Source: Cobetia sp. cqz5-12
GTDB taxonomy: Bacteria; Pseudomonadota; Gammaproteobacteria; Pseudomonadales; Halomonadaceae
Direction of reading: 5' to 3'
NCBI RefSeq assembly: GCF_016495405.1
Contig: NZ_CP044522.1
Coordinates: forward strand, 4,077,638-4,141,637
Length of the DNA stretch: 64,000 bases
Shown here: positions 35,043 to 43,795 of the stretch, in pieces
Layout of the letters: every line of letters begins with the position of its first letter
Numbering within the stretch: the stretch's first letter is position 1
Made by a program: the position numbers and the translations under genes
The notes under the pieces: generated by a model
Database searches by the model: none
What the model saw: the letters and a program-made list of their open reading frames with translations, nothing else
Told to the model about the DNA's origin: nothing

Positions 35043-35906
35043 ATGGTCCACAGCATGACCGCCTTCAGCCGCCAGACCTACGAAGCCGACTACGGCACCC
35101 TGACGCTGGAGCTGCGCTCGGTCAATCAGCGCTATCTCGAACCGCACTTCCGCCTGCCCGACAGCCTGCGCGAACTGGAAAGCGCCTTCCGCGAAGGCCT
35201 GCGCAAACGCCTCAATCGCGGCAAGGTCGAACTCTCGCTGCGCTTTGACGCCGAAGCCGGTGCCGACAGCCTCGCCGTCGATGCCAGACGCCTGGGCGAA
35301 CTCAGCCGCGTGCTCGCCGAAGTCGGCCAGCACTGCCCGGACGCCCCTCAGCCCTCACGCCTCGCCCTGCTCGACTACCCCGGTGTGCTGGTGCGCGAAG
35401 GCGCCGATCAGGAGCGTATCAAGGCCGATGCCCTCCGCCTGTTCAAGCGCGCACTGGACGAGCACATCGAAGGCCGCGCCCGCGAAGGCGAACGCCTCGC
35501 CGAGCTGATCAGCGCACGCCTCGATGGCGTCGACACCCACGTCGCCGAAGTCCGCCGCCTGATGCCGGACATCCTCGCCCGTCAGCGCGAAACCCTGCTC
35601 GCCCGCCTCGAAGAAGTCCGCGCCACCCTCGACCCGCAACGCCTGGAAGCCGAACTGACCCTGATGGCCCAGAAGGCCGACGTCGACGAAGAGCTCGACC
35701 GCCTCGACACCCACGTCGGCGAAGTCCGTCGTCAGCTCACCCAGAAAGGCCCCATTGGCCGCCGCCTCGACTTCCTGATGCAGGAACTCAACCGCGAAGC
35801 CAACACCCTCTCCTCCAAATCCGTCGTCGCCGACACCACGCGCTGCGCCGTCGAGCTCAAGGTGCTGATCGAACAGATGCGTGAGCAGATTCAGAATATC
35901 GAGTGA
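35043..35906 (+). CDS. yicC: YicC family endoribonuclease
   Basis: 287 residues, the same length as E. coli YicC. Family landmarks: MVHSMTAFSR at the N-terminus, LELRSVNQRYLEPHFRLP, and the C-terminal KGPIGRRLDFLMQELNREANTLSSKS followed by LKVLIEQMREQIQNIE. E. coli YicC has been reported as an endoribonuclease acting on RyhB and affecting mutation rate. The gene usually stands directly before gmk; here gmk is 8.3 kb away. ATG 35043 follows AAGGAGC. Confidence 0.93.
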   Translation: MVHSMTAFSRQTYEADYGTLTLELRSVNQRYLEPHFRLPDSLRELESAFREGLRKRLNRGKVELSLRFDAEAGADSLAVDARRLGELSRVLAEVGQHCPDAPQPSRLALLDYPGVLVREGADQERIKADALRLFKRALDEHIEGRAREGERLAELISARLDGVDTHVAEVRRLMPDILARQRETLLARLEEVRATLDPQRLEAELTLMAQKADVDEELDRLDTHVGEVRRQLTQKGPIGRRLDFLMQELNREANTLSSKSVVADTTRCAVELKVLIEQMREQIQNIE

Positions 35907-35930
35907 TATCCCGCCAAAGGAGTTAGCCGG

Positions 35931-36788
35931 ATGAGCAGACCCGAACCATGGAGTGGTGAAGAAGTCACAGCGATTGTCGAAACGTACAAGAAGATGCTGG
36001 TTGCAGAACTGTGTGGCCAGCATTACGTGAAAACAGACCACAATCGTGAGCTTGCCGAGAAATTAAATAATCGCTCAAAGGCTTCTATCGAATTTAAGCA
36101 TCAAAACATCAGTGCCGTACTACGAGATGCTGACTGCCCCTATATCAATGGCTACAAGCCGATGAGCAATTATCAGGGCATGCTGGTCGATGTTGTTGAG
36201 CGCCACCTACTTCGTACTGAGCTATTCGATCAGGCAGCACGCAATGCAGCAGACCGGCCAGTCATTGATGCGCCGGCCCCAAAAGATACTTCCATTATTG
36301 TCACACCGCCGGAGTCTAAAACACCTCAGACCAGCGTGCAGGAATCCAAACAGCGTTACGTGACGCCCACGCCGGTTAAGCGCGACTACTTGGCGCGAGA
36401 AGCCCGCAACCATGCTCTAGGGAGTGCTGGCGAGCGCTTTGTGGTGGCCTTTGAAAAGATGCGCCTCAGAAAAGAAGGCCACACATCGCTGGCCGAGAAG
36501 GTCGAGCATGTGGCGGAAACCCAGGGCGATGGATTGGGCTATGACGTCCTGTCTTTTGATGCGGATGGACGAGAGCGCTGGATCGAGGTGAAGACGACGG
36601 CATTCGCCAAAGAGTGCGCTTTTTTCATCACGCCAAATGAACTCAAATGCTCGCAAGCCAATCCTGAGCACTACCATCTTTTCCGCATCTTTAGCTTCTT
36701 AACCCAACCCAACATGTACTGCTTGAGGGGGGATCTTTACCCGCAATTGACGCTCAATCCGCAAAGCTATCGCGCACATCTACTGTGA
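35931..36788 (+). CDS. DUF3883 domain protein, PD-(D/E)XK nuclease-like
   Basis: 285 residues. The N-terminal part (about 5-85) has WSGEEVTAIVETY, SIEFKHQNISAVLRDADCPYINGYKP, a recurrent head in standalone DUF3883 proteins. A variable Pro/Thr linker (about 105-155) follows. The C-terminal domain (160-285) carries SAGERF and the restriction-nuclease-like core GYD205...E219-V-K221. Family function is uncharacterised; a DNA-directed nuclease role is an inference. Codons such as AAATTAAATAAT and overall AT content differ visibly from neighbours, suggesting acquisition. It begins 24 bp after yicC behind AAAGGAG, with no intervening terminator, so it may be read from the yicC promoter. Confidence 0.75.
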   Translation: MSRPEPWSGEEVTAIVETYKKMLVAELCGQHYVKTDHNRELAEKLNNRSKASIEFKHQNISAVLRDADCPYINGYKPMSNYQGMLVDVVERHLLRTELFDQAARNAADRPVIDAPAPKDTSIIVTPPESKTPQTSVQESKQRYVTPTPVKRDYLAREARNHALGSAGERFVVAFEKMRLRKEGHTSLAEKVEHVAETQGDGLGYDVLSFDADGRERWIEVKTTAFAKECAFFITPNELKCSQANPEHYHLFRIFSFLTQPNMYCLRGDLYPQLTLNPQSYRAHLL

Positions 36789-36887
36789 ATGGCTGGCTCC
36801 CGTGTCCTAGCAATTGAAACTCAGCCCCACAGCCACAATCTTGTCTGCATCCCTCGACTGAGGGCTTTTCCGCTCAAGGAGTCAGGC

Positions 36888-37316
36888 ATGTCTATCGAAC
36901 AAGTGCTGTACCGTGCAGAAGCCACTACCACTGGGGGTCGTGAGGGCAAGTCGCGTTCTTCCGATGGTGCGCTGGATGTCACCCTGAGCACACCGAAGGA
37001 GCTGGGCGGTGGTGGCGGTGAAGGTACCAACCCGGAGCAGCTGTTCGCGGCGGGGTATTCTGCCTGCTTCATCGGTGCCATGAAGCACGTGGCCAGCACT
37101 GATGGCGTGAAGTTGCCGGAAGGCCTGGAGATCACCGGCAAGGTCGGTATCGGCCAGATTCCGGCCGGTTTCGGTATCGAGGTGGCGCTGGATATCAGCC
37201 TGCCGGGCATGGACAAGTCCGAGGCGGATGCACTGGTCGAGAAGGCGCACCAGGTGTGCCCTTACTCCAACGCGACGCGTGGCAACATCGATGTGACGCT
37301 GAACGTCAGCGTCTGA
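36888..37316 (+). CDS. ohr: Organic hydroperoxide resistance protein (Ohr/OsmC family)
   Basis: 142 residues with the two peroxidatic cysteines of Ohr: C60 in AAGYSACFIGAM and C124 in VCPYSNATRGN. It is a small cytoplasmic thiol peroxidase that reduces organic hydroperoxides using lipoylated partners. ATG 36888 follows AAGGAG. No MarR-type OhrR regulator is next to it. It ends at a terminator shared with the convergent BCCT gene. Confidence 0.93.
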   Translation: MSIEQVLYRAEATTTGGREGKSRSSDGALDVTLSTPKELGGGGGEGTNPEQLFAAGYSACFIGAMKHVASTDGVKLPEGLEITGKVGIGQIPAGFGIEVALDISLPGMDKSEADALVEKAHQVCPYSNATRGNIDVTLNVSV

Positions 37317-37341
37317 TCACTGACGACTGATAGCCAGACAC

Positions 37342-37371
37342 GAAAACGCCGCCCCTCGGGGCGGCGTTTTT
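37342..37371. terminator. Convergent terminator between ohr and BCCT gene
   Basis: AAAACGCCGCCCC TC GGGGCGGCGTTTTT, perfect stem with A4/T5 tails usable in both directions. Confidence 0.92.
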
Positions 37372-37412
37372 GATGGTGCGACGCGCTCATTGCGCTTGAG
37401 CGTGCGAGCCGA

Positions 37413-38993
37413 TCAGACGCCCTGCTCGCGCGCCATGCGGCGGGCAATCAGCGGAGCGTTCCACAGGCTGGGCAGCAGAATCAGCGACACTGGCACGGCG
37501 GTGACGACGATGAAGGATTGCAGCGCGTTGATGCCGCCATCGCCCATCGAGATCAGCAGCGCCGCGACCACGCCCATCATCAGGCTCCAGAACACGCGCA
37601 CGCCGCGCGGCGGGTTGTCATGGCCGCTCATCACCATCGAGACCGCGTAGGTCATCGAATCCCCGGTCGTGGCGACGAACAGCGTGGTCAGCACCAGGAA
37701 CAACACCGAGATGGTGAAGCCGAACGGCAGCTGCTGGGTGATGGCGATCAGTGCTGCCGGCAGGTTGAAGCCGGTGAACGGGCCAGAGACGCTGCCCGGA
37801 TTGCTCAGCTCGAACGCCAGTCCACTGCCACCGATGATGGTGAACCACAGGCAGGTGACCAGTGGCGAAATGACCGCGATCAACAGCACCATCTGACGCA
37901 GGGTGCGGCCACGCGAGATACGCGCGACGAACATCGCCATCAGCGGACCATAGCCGATGAACCAGCCCCAGAAGAACAGCGTCCAGCCATTCAGCCAGCC
38001 ATCGTCAGCCCGGAAGGTGGACATGGCGACGAAATCACCGACGTAGCGCACCAGGCCCTGCGGGAAGGCTTCGAGCAGGAAGCCGGTCGGGCCCATGATC
38101 AGGATGAACAGCAACAGCGCGCCGCCGAGCAGGACGTTGGTGCTGCTCAGGAACTGGATACCACGGGTCACGCCGCTGACGGCGGATAGGGTGTAGATGA
38201 CGGTCAGCACGAGCAGCAGCGTGAGCTGGGTCGCGTAGGTATCGGGAATGCCGAACAGCGCATTGAGCCCATAGCTGACCTGCAGACCGAGGAAGCCGAT
38301 GGGGCCGACGGTTCCAGCCACCACTGCCAGCACGCAACAGGCATCGACCAGTGCACCGATGGGGCCACGCATGACGCGGTCGCCGAACAGCGGATAGAGC
38401 AGCGTGCGCGGTTTGAGCGGCAGGCCCTTCTCGTAGTGCAGGTACATGAAGATGATGCCGGTCAGGCTGCCGAGCATCGCCCAGGCCAGAAAGCCCCAGT
38501 GCATGAAGCTCTGCGCCAGCGCGTTGTAGGCGGCATCGGCATTGCCCGTCGGGGCGTCCGCGCCGAACACCGGCGGCGGTGAGGTGAAGTGAGCGATCGG
38601 CTCTGCCGCTGCCCAGAAGACACCACCCCCAGCCAGCAACGTGCACAGGATGATGGCCATCCAGCGCAGCGTCGAGATATCCGGCGCCGCCAGTCCGCCC
38701 ATGCGCACCCGCCCGGTACGGCCGATGGTCAGCACGATGGCGATGACGAAGGTCGCCAGCATCAGCGCTTGCCAATAGGCACCGAAGTATTGGGTCGAGA
38801 CACCGAAGGCACTCTGGATGAGCGCGGAGACAGCCTCGAGATCCACCAGTGCGGCGATGGCGAACAATGCCAATACGCCACCACTGATGATGAAGACGGG
38901 CCAGTCGATACCTTGCGGGGTGTGGGCGGGTTCAGCGGGGGGATTTACCGGTGTGGCGGAGCCGGACGAAACAGTCCGGGAAGAATCCGTCAT
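37413..38993 (-). CDS. BCCT-family transporter, tandem paralogue 1
   Basis: 526 residues with about 12 membrane segments. BCCT features: GGGVFWAAAEPIAHF (substrate helix), FMHWGFLAWAMLGSLTG, WTLFFWGWFIGYGPLMAMFVARISRGRTLRQM. Unlike the 12.8-kb copy, it has almost no C-terminal hydrophilic tail and shows the AAEPIAHF variant of the TM4 motif, so transport may not be osmotically gated. Most residues are identical to the next gene. It may import choline, betaine or carnitine for catabolism. The divergent GbdR-like regulator two genes upstream supports a quaternary-amine role. Confidence 0.9.
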   Translation of the reverse strand: MTDSSRTVSSGSATPVNPPAEPAHTPQGIDWPVFIISGGVLALFAIAALVDLEAVSALIQSAFGVSTQYFGAYWQALMLATFVIAIVLTIGRTGRVRMGGLAAPDISTLRWMAIILCTLLAGGGVFWAAAEPIAHFTSPPPVFGADAPTGNADAAYNALAQSFMHWGFLAWAMLGSLTGIIFMYLHYEKGLPLKPRTLLYPLFGDRVMRGPIGALVDACCVLAVVAGTVGPIGFLGLQVSYGLNALFGIPDTYATQLTLLLVLTVIYTLSAVSGVTRGIQFLSSTNVLLGGALLLFILIMGPTGFLLEAFPQGLVRYVGDFVAMSTFRADDGWLNGWTLFFWGWFIGYGPLMAMFVARISRGRTLRQMVLLIAVISPLVTCLWFTIIGGSGLAFELSNPGSVSGPFTGFNLPAALIAITQQLPFGFTISVLFLVLTTLFVATTGDSMTYAVSMVMSGHDNPPRGVRVFWSLMMGVVAALLISMGDGGINALQSFIVVTAVPVSLILLPSLWNAPLIARRMAREQGV

Positions 38994-39122
38994 TAGTCAG
39001 CCTCTGGGCATGATCTGAGTGACGGTGCAGTGTATCAGCCGTAAAACGCTGAACTATGACACAAGACGTTGTTTTTACACCTATGTAACGCGACGTATCA
39101 CCAAGCCTACAGCCGTTTTACA
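38991..39122 (-). repeat. Duplicated BCCT upstream region, copy A
   Basis: About 132 bp aligning with 40908-41039. The start-proximal and distal parts are nearly identical and the middle diverged. The distal conserved block holds dyad TTACA-N4-TGTAA (39075-39088) followed by a shared CGCGACGTATCA. Confidence 0.85.
39075..39088. promoter_or_regulatory. Conserved dyad upstream of BCCT paralogue 1
   Basis: TTACA-CCTA-TGTAA, retained in both duplicated upstream regions while neighbouring bases drifted; candidate operator about 85 bp before the start codon. Confidence 0.45.
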
Positions 39123-39205
39123 TCCGGGCATCGGTGATAACAACTCATGACCTCCCTCGGCTGCCCTCTTTGGGCCATGTCAGACTGATCCGTGCATGGC
39201 GACAC

Positions 39206-39236
39206 GAAAAGGCCGCCCGAGTGGGCGGCCTTTTTC
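39206..39236 (-). terminator. Terminator after BCCT paralogue 2
   Basis: AAAAGGCCGCCC GAGT GGGCGGCCTTTTT, 11-bp stem with T/A tails, about 20 bp past the gene stop. Confidence 0.9.
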
Positions 39237-39254
39237 AAGTCCAGGCACAGCCAG

Positions 39255-40910
39255 TTACAGCCCTTGCTCACGCGCCATCTGCCGCGCGATACGTGGGGCA
39301 TTCCACAGGCTGGGCAACAGCACCAGCGAGACAGGCACCGCGGTCACCACGATGAAGGATTGCAGCGCATTGATGCCGCCATTGCCCATCGAGATCAGGA
39401 TGGCTGCCACGACACCCATGATCAGGCTCCAGAACACACGCACGCTGCGTGGCGGATTGTCGTGTCCGCTCATCACCATCGAGATGGCGTAGGTCATCGA
39501 ATCCCCGGTCGTGGCCACGAACAGCGCCGAGAGGATCAGGAACAGCACCGACATGATGAAGCCGAACGGTAGCTGCTGGGTGATGGCGATCAAGGCCGCC
39601 GACAGGTTGAAGCCGGTGAACGGCCCCGAGACACTGCCCGGATTCGCCAGTTCGAAGGCCAGGCCGCTGCCGCCAAGAATGGTGAACCAGACACAGGTCG
39701 CGAGCGGCGACAGGATGGTGATCAGCAGCACCATCTGACGCAGCGTACGTCCCCGTGAGATACGCGCGACCAACATCGCCATCAGCGGGCCGAAGCCGAT
39801 GAACCAGCCCCAGAAGAACAGCGTCCAGCTATCCAGCCAGCCACTGTCGCCGCGGAAGACCGCCATCGGCACGATGTTGTCCAGGTAGTCGACCATGCCC
39901 AGCGGGAAGGCCTTGAGCAGGAATTCGGTCGGCCCGAAGAGCACGATGAAGAACAGCATCGCCCCGCCGATCAGCACATTGGCACTGCTCAGGAACTGGA
40001 TGCCGCGCATCACGCCACTGACGGCAGAAAGGGTGTAGACGAGAGTCAGGATGGCCAGCAGCACCAGTTGCGTCGCGTAGGTATCGGGAATGCCGAACAG
40101 CGCATTGAGCCCATAACTGACCTGGATACCCAGGAAACCCACCGGCCCCACGGTGCCCGCGATGACGGCCAGTACGCAGCAGGCATCGACCAGCGCGCCG
40201 ATCGGCCCATGCATCACACGCTCGCCGAGCAACGGATAGAGCAAGGTGCGCGGCTTGAGCGGCAGGCCCTTCTCATAGTGCAGGTGCATGAAGACGACAC
40301 CCGTCAGGCTGCCCAGCACTGCCCAGCCAAGAAAGCCCCAGTGCATGAAGCTCTGCGCCAGCGCATTGTAGGCCGCATCGAGATTGCCGACCGGCGCATC
40401 CGGCCCGAAGACGGGCGGCGGCGAGGCGAAGTGCGCGATGGGCTCTGCGGCGGCCCAGAACACACCACCACCGGCCAGCAGGGTACACAGAATGGTCGCC
40501 ATCCAGCGCGGTGTGGAGATGTCAGGCGTCGCCAACCCGCCCAGTACCACGCGCCCCGTGCGCCCGAAGGTCATGCCGACGGCGACGAGGAAGGTCACGA
40601 TCATCAAGCCCTGCCAATAGGCACCGAAGTAGGTGGTCGAGAAGTCGAAGGCATGATTGATCAGGGCCGACACGCCGTCCAGGTCGATGAGCGCGGCGGC
40701 GACGAACAGCGCCATCACGCCTCCACTGAGGAGGAAGACCGGCCAATCCAGACTGCGGGAGCTGTTGAGCGCGGTAAGTTCGGAATCAGGAAGTGAAGCT
40801 GCTTTATCAGAAGAGGATGCGGTGTGATCAGCAACAGATGCGGCGTGATCGGAAAGGGGAGCTGCTTGGGTTGCGGAGCCGGACAAGGCAGTCCGGGTGG
40901 TATCCGTCAT
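39255..40910 (-). CDS. BCCT-family transporter, tandem paralogue 2
   Basis: 551 residues, closely similar along its whole length to paralogue 1 (same GGGVFWAAAEPIAHF, FMHWGFLGWAVLGSLTG, WTLFFWGWFIGFGPLMAMLVARISRGRTLRQM), so the two arose by tandem duplication. It differs mainly at the N-terminus, which has an extra Ser/Ala/Asp-rich stretch with repeated short units such as DHAAS, DHTAS, DKAAS (residues about 18-40). Each copy has its own upstream region and terminator, hence separate transcription. It is divergent from the GATase1/AraC regulator across 266 bp. Substrate probably a quaternary amine; not provable here. Confidence 0.9.
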   Translation of the reverse strand: MTDTTRTALSGSATQAAPLSDHAASVADHTASSSDKAASLPDSELTALNSSRSLDWPVFLLSGGVMALFVAAALIDLDGVSALINHAFDFSTTYFGAYWQGLMIVTFLVAVGMTFGRTGRVVLGGLATPDISTPRWMATILCTLLAGGGVFWAAAEPIAHFASPPPVFGPDAPVGNLDAAYNALAQSFMHWGFLGWAVLGSLTGVVFMHLHYEKGLPLKPRTLLYPLLGERVMHGPIGALVDACCVLAVIAGTVGPVGFLGIQVSYGLNALFGIPDTYATQLVLLAILTLVYTLSAVSGVMRGIQFLSSANVLIGGAMLFFIVLFGPTEFLLKAFPLGMVDYLDNIVPMAVFRGDSGWLDSWTLFFWGWFIGFGPLMAMLVARISRGRTLRQMVLLITILSPLATCVWFTILGGSGLAFELANPGSVSGPFTGFNLSAALIAITQQLPFGFIMSVLFLILSALFVATTGDSMTYAISMVMSGHDNPPRSVRVFWSLIMGVVAAILISMGNGGINALQSFIVVTAVPVSLVLLPSLWNAPRIARQMAREQGL

Positions 40911-41039
40911 TAGTCAGCCTCGGGGCATGATCTGAGTGACGGGGCAGTCTAACAGGTGGGAAAGCGCCGAATATGCCACAAGTGATTGTTTTTACACCCA
41001 TGTAACGCGACGTATCATCAAGCCAACAGCCTCATTACA
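40908..41039 (-). repeat. Duplicated BCCT upstream region, copy B
   Basis: About 132 bp matching copy A at 38991-39122. It includes the second dyad and lies in the divergent spacer with the GbdR-like gene. Confidence 0.85.
40992..41005. promoter_or_regulatory. Conserved dyad upstream of BCCT paralogue 2
   Basis: TTACA-CCCA-TGTAA, same position relative to the start codon as copy A. Confidence 0.45.
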
Positions 41040-41176
41040 TGCCTGCCACCCCGTAACCACCAGCGTGAGGCTCGCCGCGGGATCGCGCAGCTGCGAGGAT
41101 GGAGTCTCACGGTGGCCCACCCTGCCGGTCGCCTTCGATCCACTGCCGCTCGCGGCCCCTGCAACGAACGCAAGCC

Positions 41177-42214
41177 ATGACCTCGCCCCGCCGCCGCGAC
41201 TTCACCCCCGCGATGAAGCGTCGCAATCAGCATCTGCTCAAGGACGTGACCTGTACCCAGAGCGCACCGCTCAATGTCGCCTTCATTCTGTTGGAGCATT
41301 TCTCGATGCCCGCCTTCACCAGCGCCCTCGATGTGCTGGTCACGGCCAATCTGCTTAGAGACGTTCCCTTCTATCGCATTCACACCTTCGGGGTGACGGC
41401 GGGCAGCGTACGCAGTGATCTGGGCATCGACATCATGGCCAGCGCCGGGCTCGAGTCGCTGGGGCAGGCGCAGATCGACATGATCATCGTGTGCGGCGGC
41501 TACCGGGTGCAGCTGGACGAGATTTCCTTGCTGAGCGAGGTCTTGCGCCGAGCCGACCACCAGGGCTGTCGCCTCGGCAGTCTGTGGAACGGCAGCTACT
41601 TCCTGGCGGCCGCCGGCGTGATGGCGGGCCATCGCTGCACCATCCATCCCGAGAATGCGGCGCTGTTCAGCGAGTCATTCCCCCAGCTGGAGCTGTCACG
41701 TGCCCCGCTGGTGGTGGAAGCGGCACGCTTCAGCTGCACCAATGCCGGAAGCGCTCTGAACATGATGCTGGAAGCCATGCGCCAGCGTCACGGCGATGAC
41801 CTGGCGCGCAGTGTCGAGGAAATCCTCGCCTGCGAGCGCCCCGCGACGCCCAGCCCCTGGCACCCGGACCAGACGCTGCCCGCGCCGGACAGCCAGCACC
41901 CGGAGGCGCTGCGCACCATTCTCGAGCTGATGAGCAACAATCTCGAGGAGCCTTTGAGCATGAGTGAGATCTCGCATTGCGTGACGCTGTCACGCCGCCA
42001 GATCGAGCGCCTGTTCACCCGCCATCTGGATACCACGCCCTCGCGCTACTATCTGGAGCTGCGCCTGACCCGTGCACGCCAGCTGCTGACACAGGGCAAC
42101 GCCAGCATCACCGAGGTCACCGTGGCCTGTGGTTTCGTCAGCACTACCCACTTCAGCCATTGCTTCCGCGATTACTTCGGCATGTCGCCGACGCGCGCAC
42201 GTCAGCAGCGCTGA
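41177..42214 (+). CDS. GATase1-like / AraC-family regulator (GbdR/CdhR-like)
   Basis: 345 residues from ATG 41177; ATG 41099 would add 26. The N-terminal domain (about 35-200) has the DJ-1/GATase1 fold: NVAFILLEHFSMPAFTSALDVL, DMIIVCGGYRV and GSLWNGSYFLAAAGVMAGHRCTIHPEN. The C-terminal pair of AraC HTH motifs (about 245-345) contains MSEISHCVTLSRRQIERLFTRHL and ITEVTVACGFVSTTHFSHCFRDYFGMSPTRAR. This architecture is that of GbdR, CdhR and ArgR of Pseudomonas, which sense betaine, carnitine or arginine. Its divergent position beside two BCCT genes suggests it controls them. No ribosome site is strong for either start. Confidence 0.88.
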   Translation: MTSPRRRDFTPAMKRRNQHLLKDVTCTQSAPLNVAFILLEHFSMPAFTSALDVLVTANLLRDVPFYRIHTFGVTAGSVRSDLGIDIMASAGLESLGQAQIDMIIVCGGYRVQLDEISLLSEVLRRADHQGCRLGSLWNGSYFLAAAGVMAGHRCTIHPENAALFSESFPQLELSRAPLVVEAARFSCTNAGSALNMMLEAMRQRHGDDLARSVEEILACERPATPSPWHPDQTLPAPDSQHPEALRTILELMSNNLEEPLSMSEISHCVTLSRRQIERLFTRHLDTTPSRYYLELRLTRARQLLTQGNASITEVTVACGFVSTTHFSHCFRDYFGMSPTRARQQR

Positions 42215-42325
42215 CGGTACCCCGCCGCTGACTTGCCGGCGCCGCTTCTCAGACGGCCCTGAACAAACGGCCCACTACAGACTGTCCTCCACAGACATGC
42301 CGCCACGGACGTTCCGCCACGGAAA

Positions 42326-42361
42326 CGCAAGACGCCGCCCCGAAGGGCGGCGTCTTGCGTT
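42326..42361. terminator. Convergent terminator between AraC-type and MFS genes
   Basis: ACGCAAGACGCCGCCC CGAA GGGCGGCGTCTTGCGT, perfect 16-bp arms; almost the same stem as at 12697. Confidence 0.85.
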
Positions 42362-42434
42362 GCGGCTTGTGCTCACGGGGCTTTCTTATCTCACTTGTCT
42401 GGCCTCGCGTTCACAACCTCGCTTCAGGCCCACA

Positions 42435-43622
42435 TCAGGCAGAAGCCGTCTGCAGCTCGCGGCGCTCATGCCGCTGTCCGAGCAGGAAGACGATCAAGCC
42501 CGCGATGGCCATCGCAACCCCGACCAGGCCGATGGAGGAATGCGACGGACCATAGGCGAAGGCCATGCCACCACACCAGGCGCCCAGTGCATTGGCGATG
42601 TTGAAGGCCGCATGATTGAGCGTCGCTGCCATGGTCTGGGCGTCTTCCGCCACATCCATCAGGCGCATCTGCAGCGCCGGTGCCAGACCGATGCCGGTAC
42701 CGACCAGCCCGACGAACAGGATACCGCTCCAGACACCATCGGCGGCGAAGTAGAAGCCGCCCTGCACCAGCGCGCTCCAGATCAGCACGGCAGGAATGGT
42801 GCGCATCAGGTCGATGTCCGCGGCACGGCTACCGATCAGGTTGCCGATGATGGTACCCACCCCGAAGACGGCCAGCACCATCGGCACCAGATTCTGGGAC
42901 AGCCCGGCCTGGACATTGAGCGTCTCCACCGCATAGCTGTAGACACTGAACATGCCGCCGAAACCGATGCAGGCGATACCGAGGGTATAGAGCACCCGCG
43001 GCTTGATCAGCGCTGCCAGCTCAGTCAGCGGGGTCGCGTCCTGATTGCCGGCCTGATAGGGCACGAAGCCACGCACCAGCAGCGCCGTGGCCAGCGCCAG
43101 CAGGCCGACGACGAGGAAGGCGGAATGCCAACCGAACAGGCTACCGAACCAGGTCGCCGCTGGCGCCCCGATCAGAATCGCCACCGTCAGGCCCATCATC
43201 ACGCGGCCGACGGCCCGCCCGCGCTCGCCGGCGGGGGCAGCATCCGCCGCCACCAGGGCCGCGACGCCCAGATAGACACCATGTGGCAGGCCGGCGATGA
43301 AGCGCAGCGCGGCAAAGCTGGTCAGCGACGGTGCGAGCAGGCTGGCCACGTTGCTGACCGCGAACAGCAGCATCAGACCGATCAGCAGCCCGCGACGCGG
43401 CAGGCGTGCACCCAGCGCCGAGATCAGGGGCGCGCCGACCACCACGCCCATCGCATAGGCACTGATGGCGTAGCCGACCTGTTGGGATGACACATTGAAG
43501 TCCGCCGCGATGTTGGGCATCAGACCCATGATCACGAATTCGGTCGTGCCGATGGCAAAGGCACCGAGCGCCAGCGCCAGTTCGGCGATGCGCGGATGGC
43601 GCGCAACGGGGGAGGCAGACAT
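42435..43622 (-). CDS. MFS transporter, DHA1 drug/sugar-efflux type (AraJ/YdhP-like)
   Basis: 395 residues with 12 membrane segments. LALALGAFAIGTTEFVIMGLMPNIAADF at the N-terminus is characteristic of the AraJ/YdhP/SotB branch of MFS exporters, as is LGARLPRRGLLIGLMLLFAVSN (loop 2-3). Such proteins export small molecules (arabinose, purines, drugs) using the proton gradient; the substrate here is unknown. ATG 43622 follows AGGAGACCC. It belongs to the block inserted between yicC and gmk. Confidence 0.88.
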   Translation of the reverse strand: MSASPVARHPRIAELALALGAFAIGTTEFVIMGLMPNIAADFNVSSQQVGYAISAYAMGVVVGAPLISALGARLPRRGLLIGLMLLFAVSNVASLLAPSLTSFAALRFIAGLPHGVYLGVAALVAADAAPAGERGRAVGRVMMGLTVAILIGAPAATWFGSLFGWHSAFLVVGLLALATALLVRGFVPYQAGNQDATPLTELAALIKPRVLYTLGIACIGFGGMFSVYSYAVETLNVQAGLSQNLVPMVLAVFGVGTIIGNLIGSRAADIDLMRTIPAVLIWSALVQGGFYFAADGVWSGILFVGLVGTGIGLAPALQMRLMDVAEDAQTMAATLNHAAFNIANALGAWCGGMAFAYGPSHSSIGLVGVAMAIAGLIVFLLGQRHERRELQTASA

Positions 43623-43670
43623 GTCCGGGTCTCCTGAAACTTGAAAAGGGGGTATCACCCGTGGCCGTAC

Positions 43671-43709
43671 TCAGCCGTGGCGCCACAATCAGGGGCAGGC
43701 CACGGCTGA
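43671..43709. repeat. Inverted repeat upstream of MFS gene
   Basis: TCAGCCGTGG and its exact complement, 19 nt apart, about 50-90 bp before the MFS start. Possible operator or leader structure. Confidence 0.45.
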
Positions 43710-43750
43710 CATTGCCCGCGCATGGCTGGCGCTACGCAGGGCAAAAGACC

Positions 43751-43795
43751 GCGCGCCATTCATCATCAGCCGGAAGGCGGGAATGAATGGCGCGC
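43751..43795. repeat. Inverted repeat with 13-bp perfect arms
   Basis: GCGCGCCATTCAT / ATGAATGGCGCGC separated by 19 nt. Not followed by a T tract; role unknown. Confidence 0.5.
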
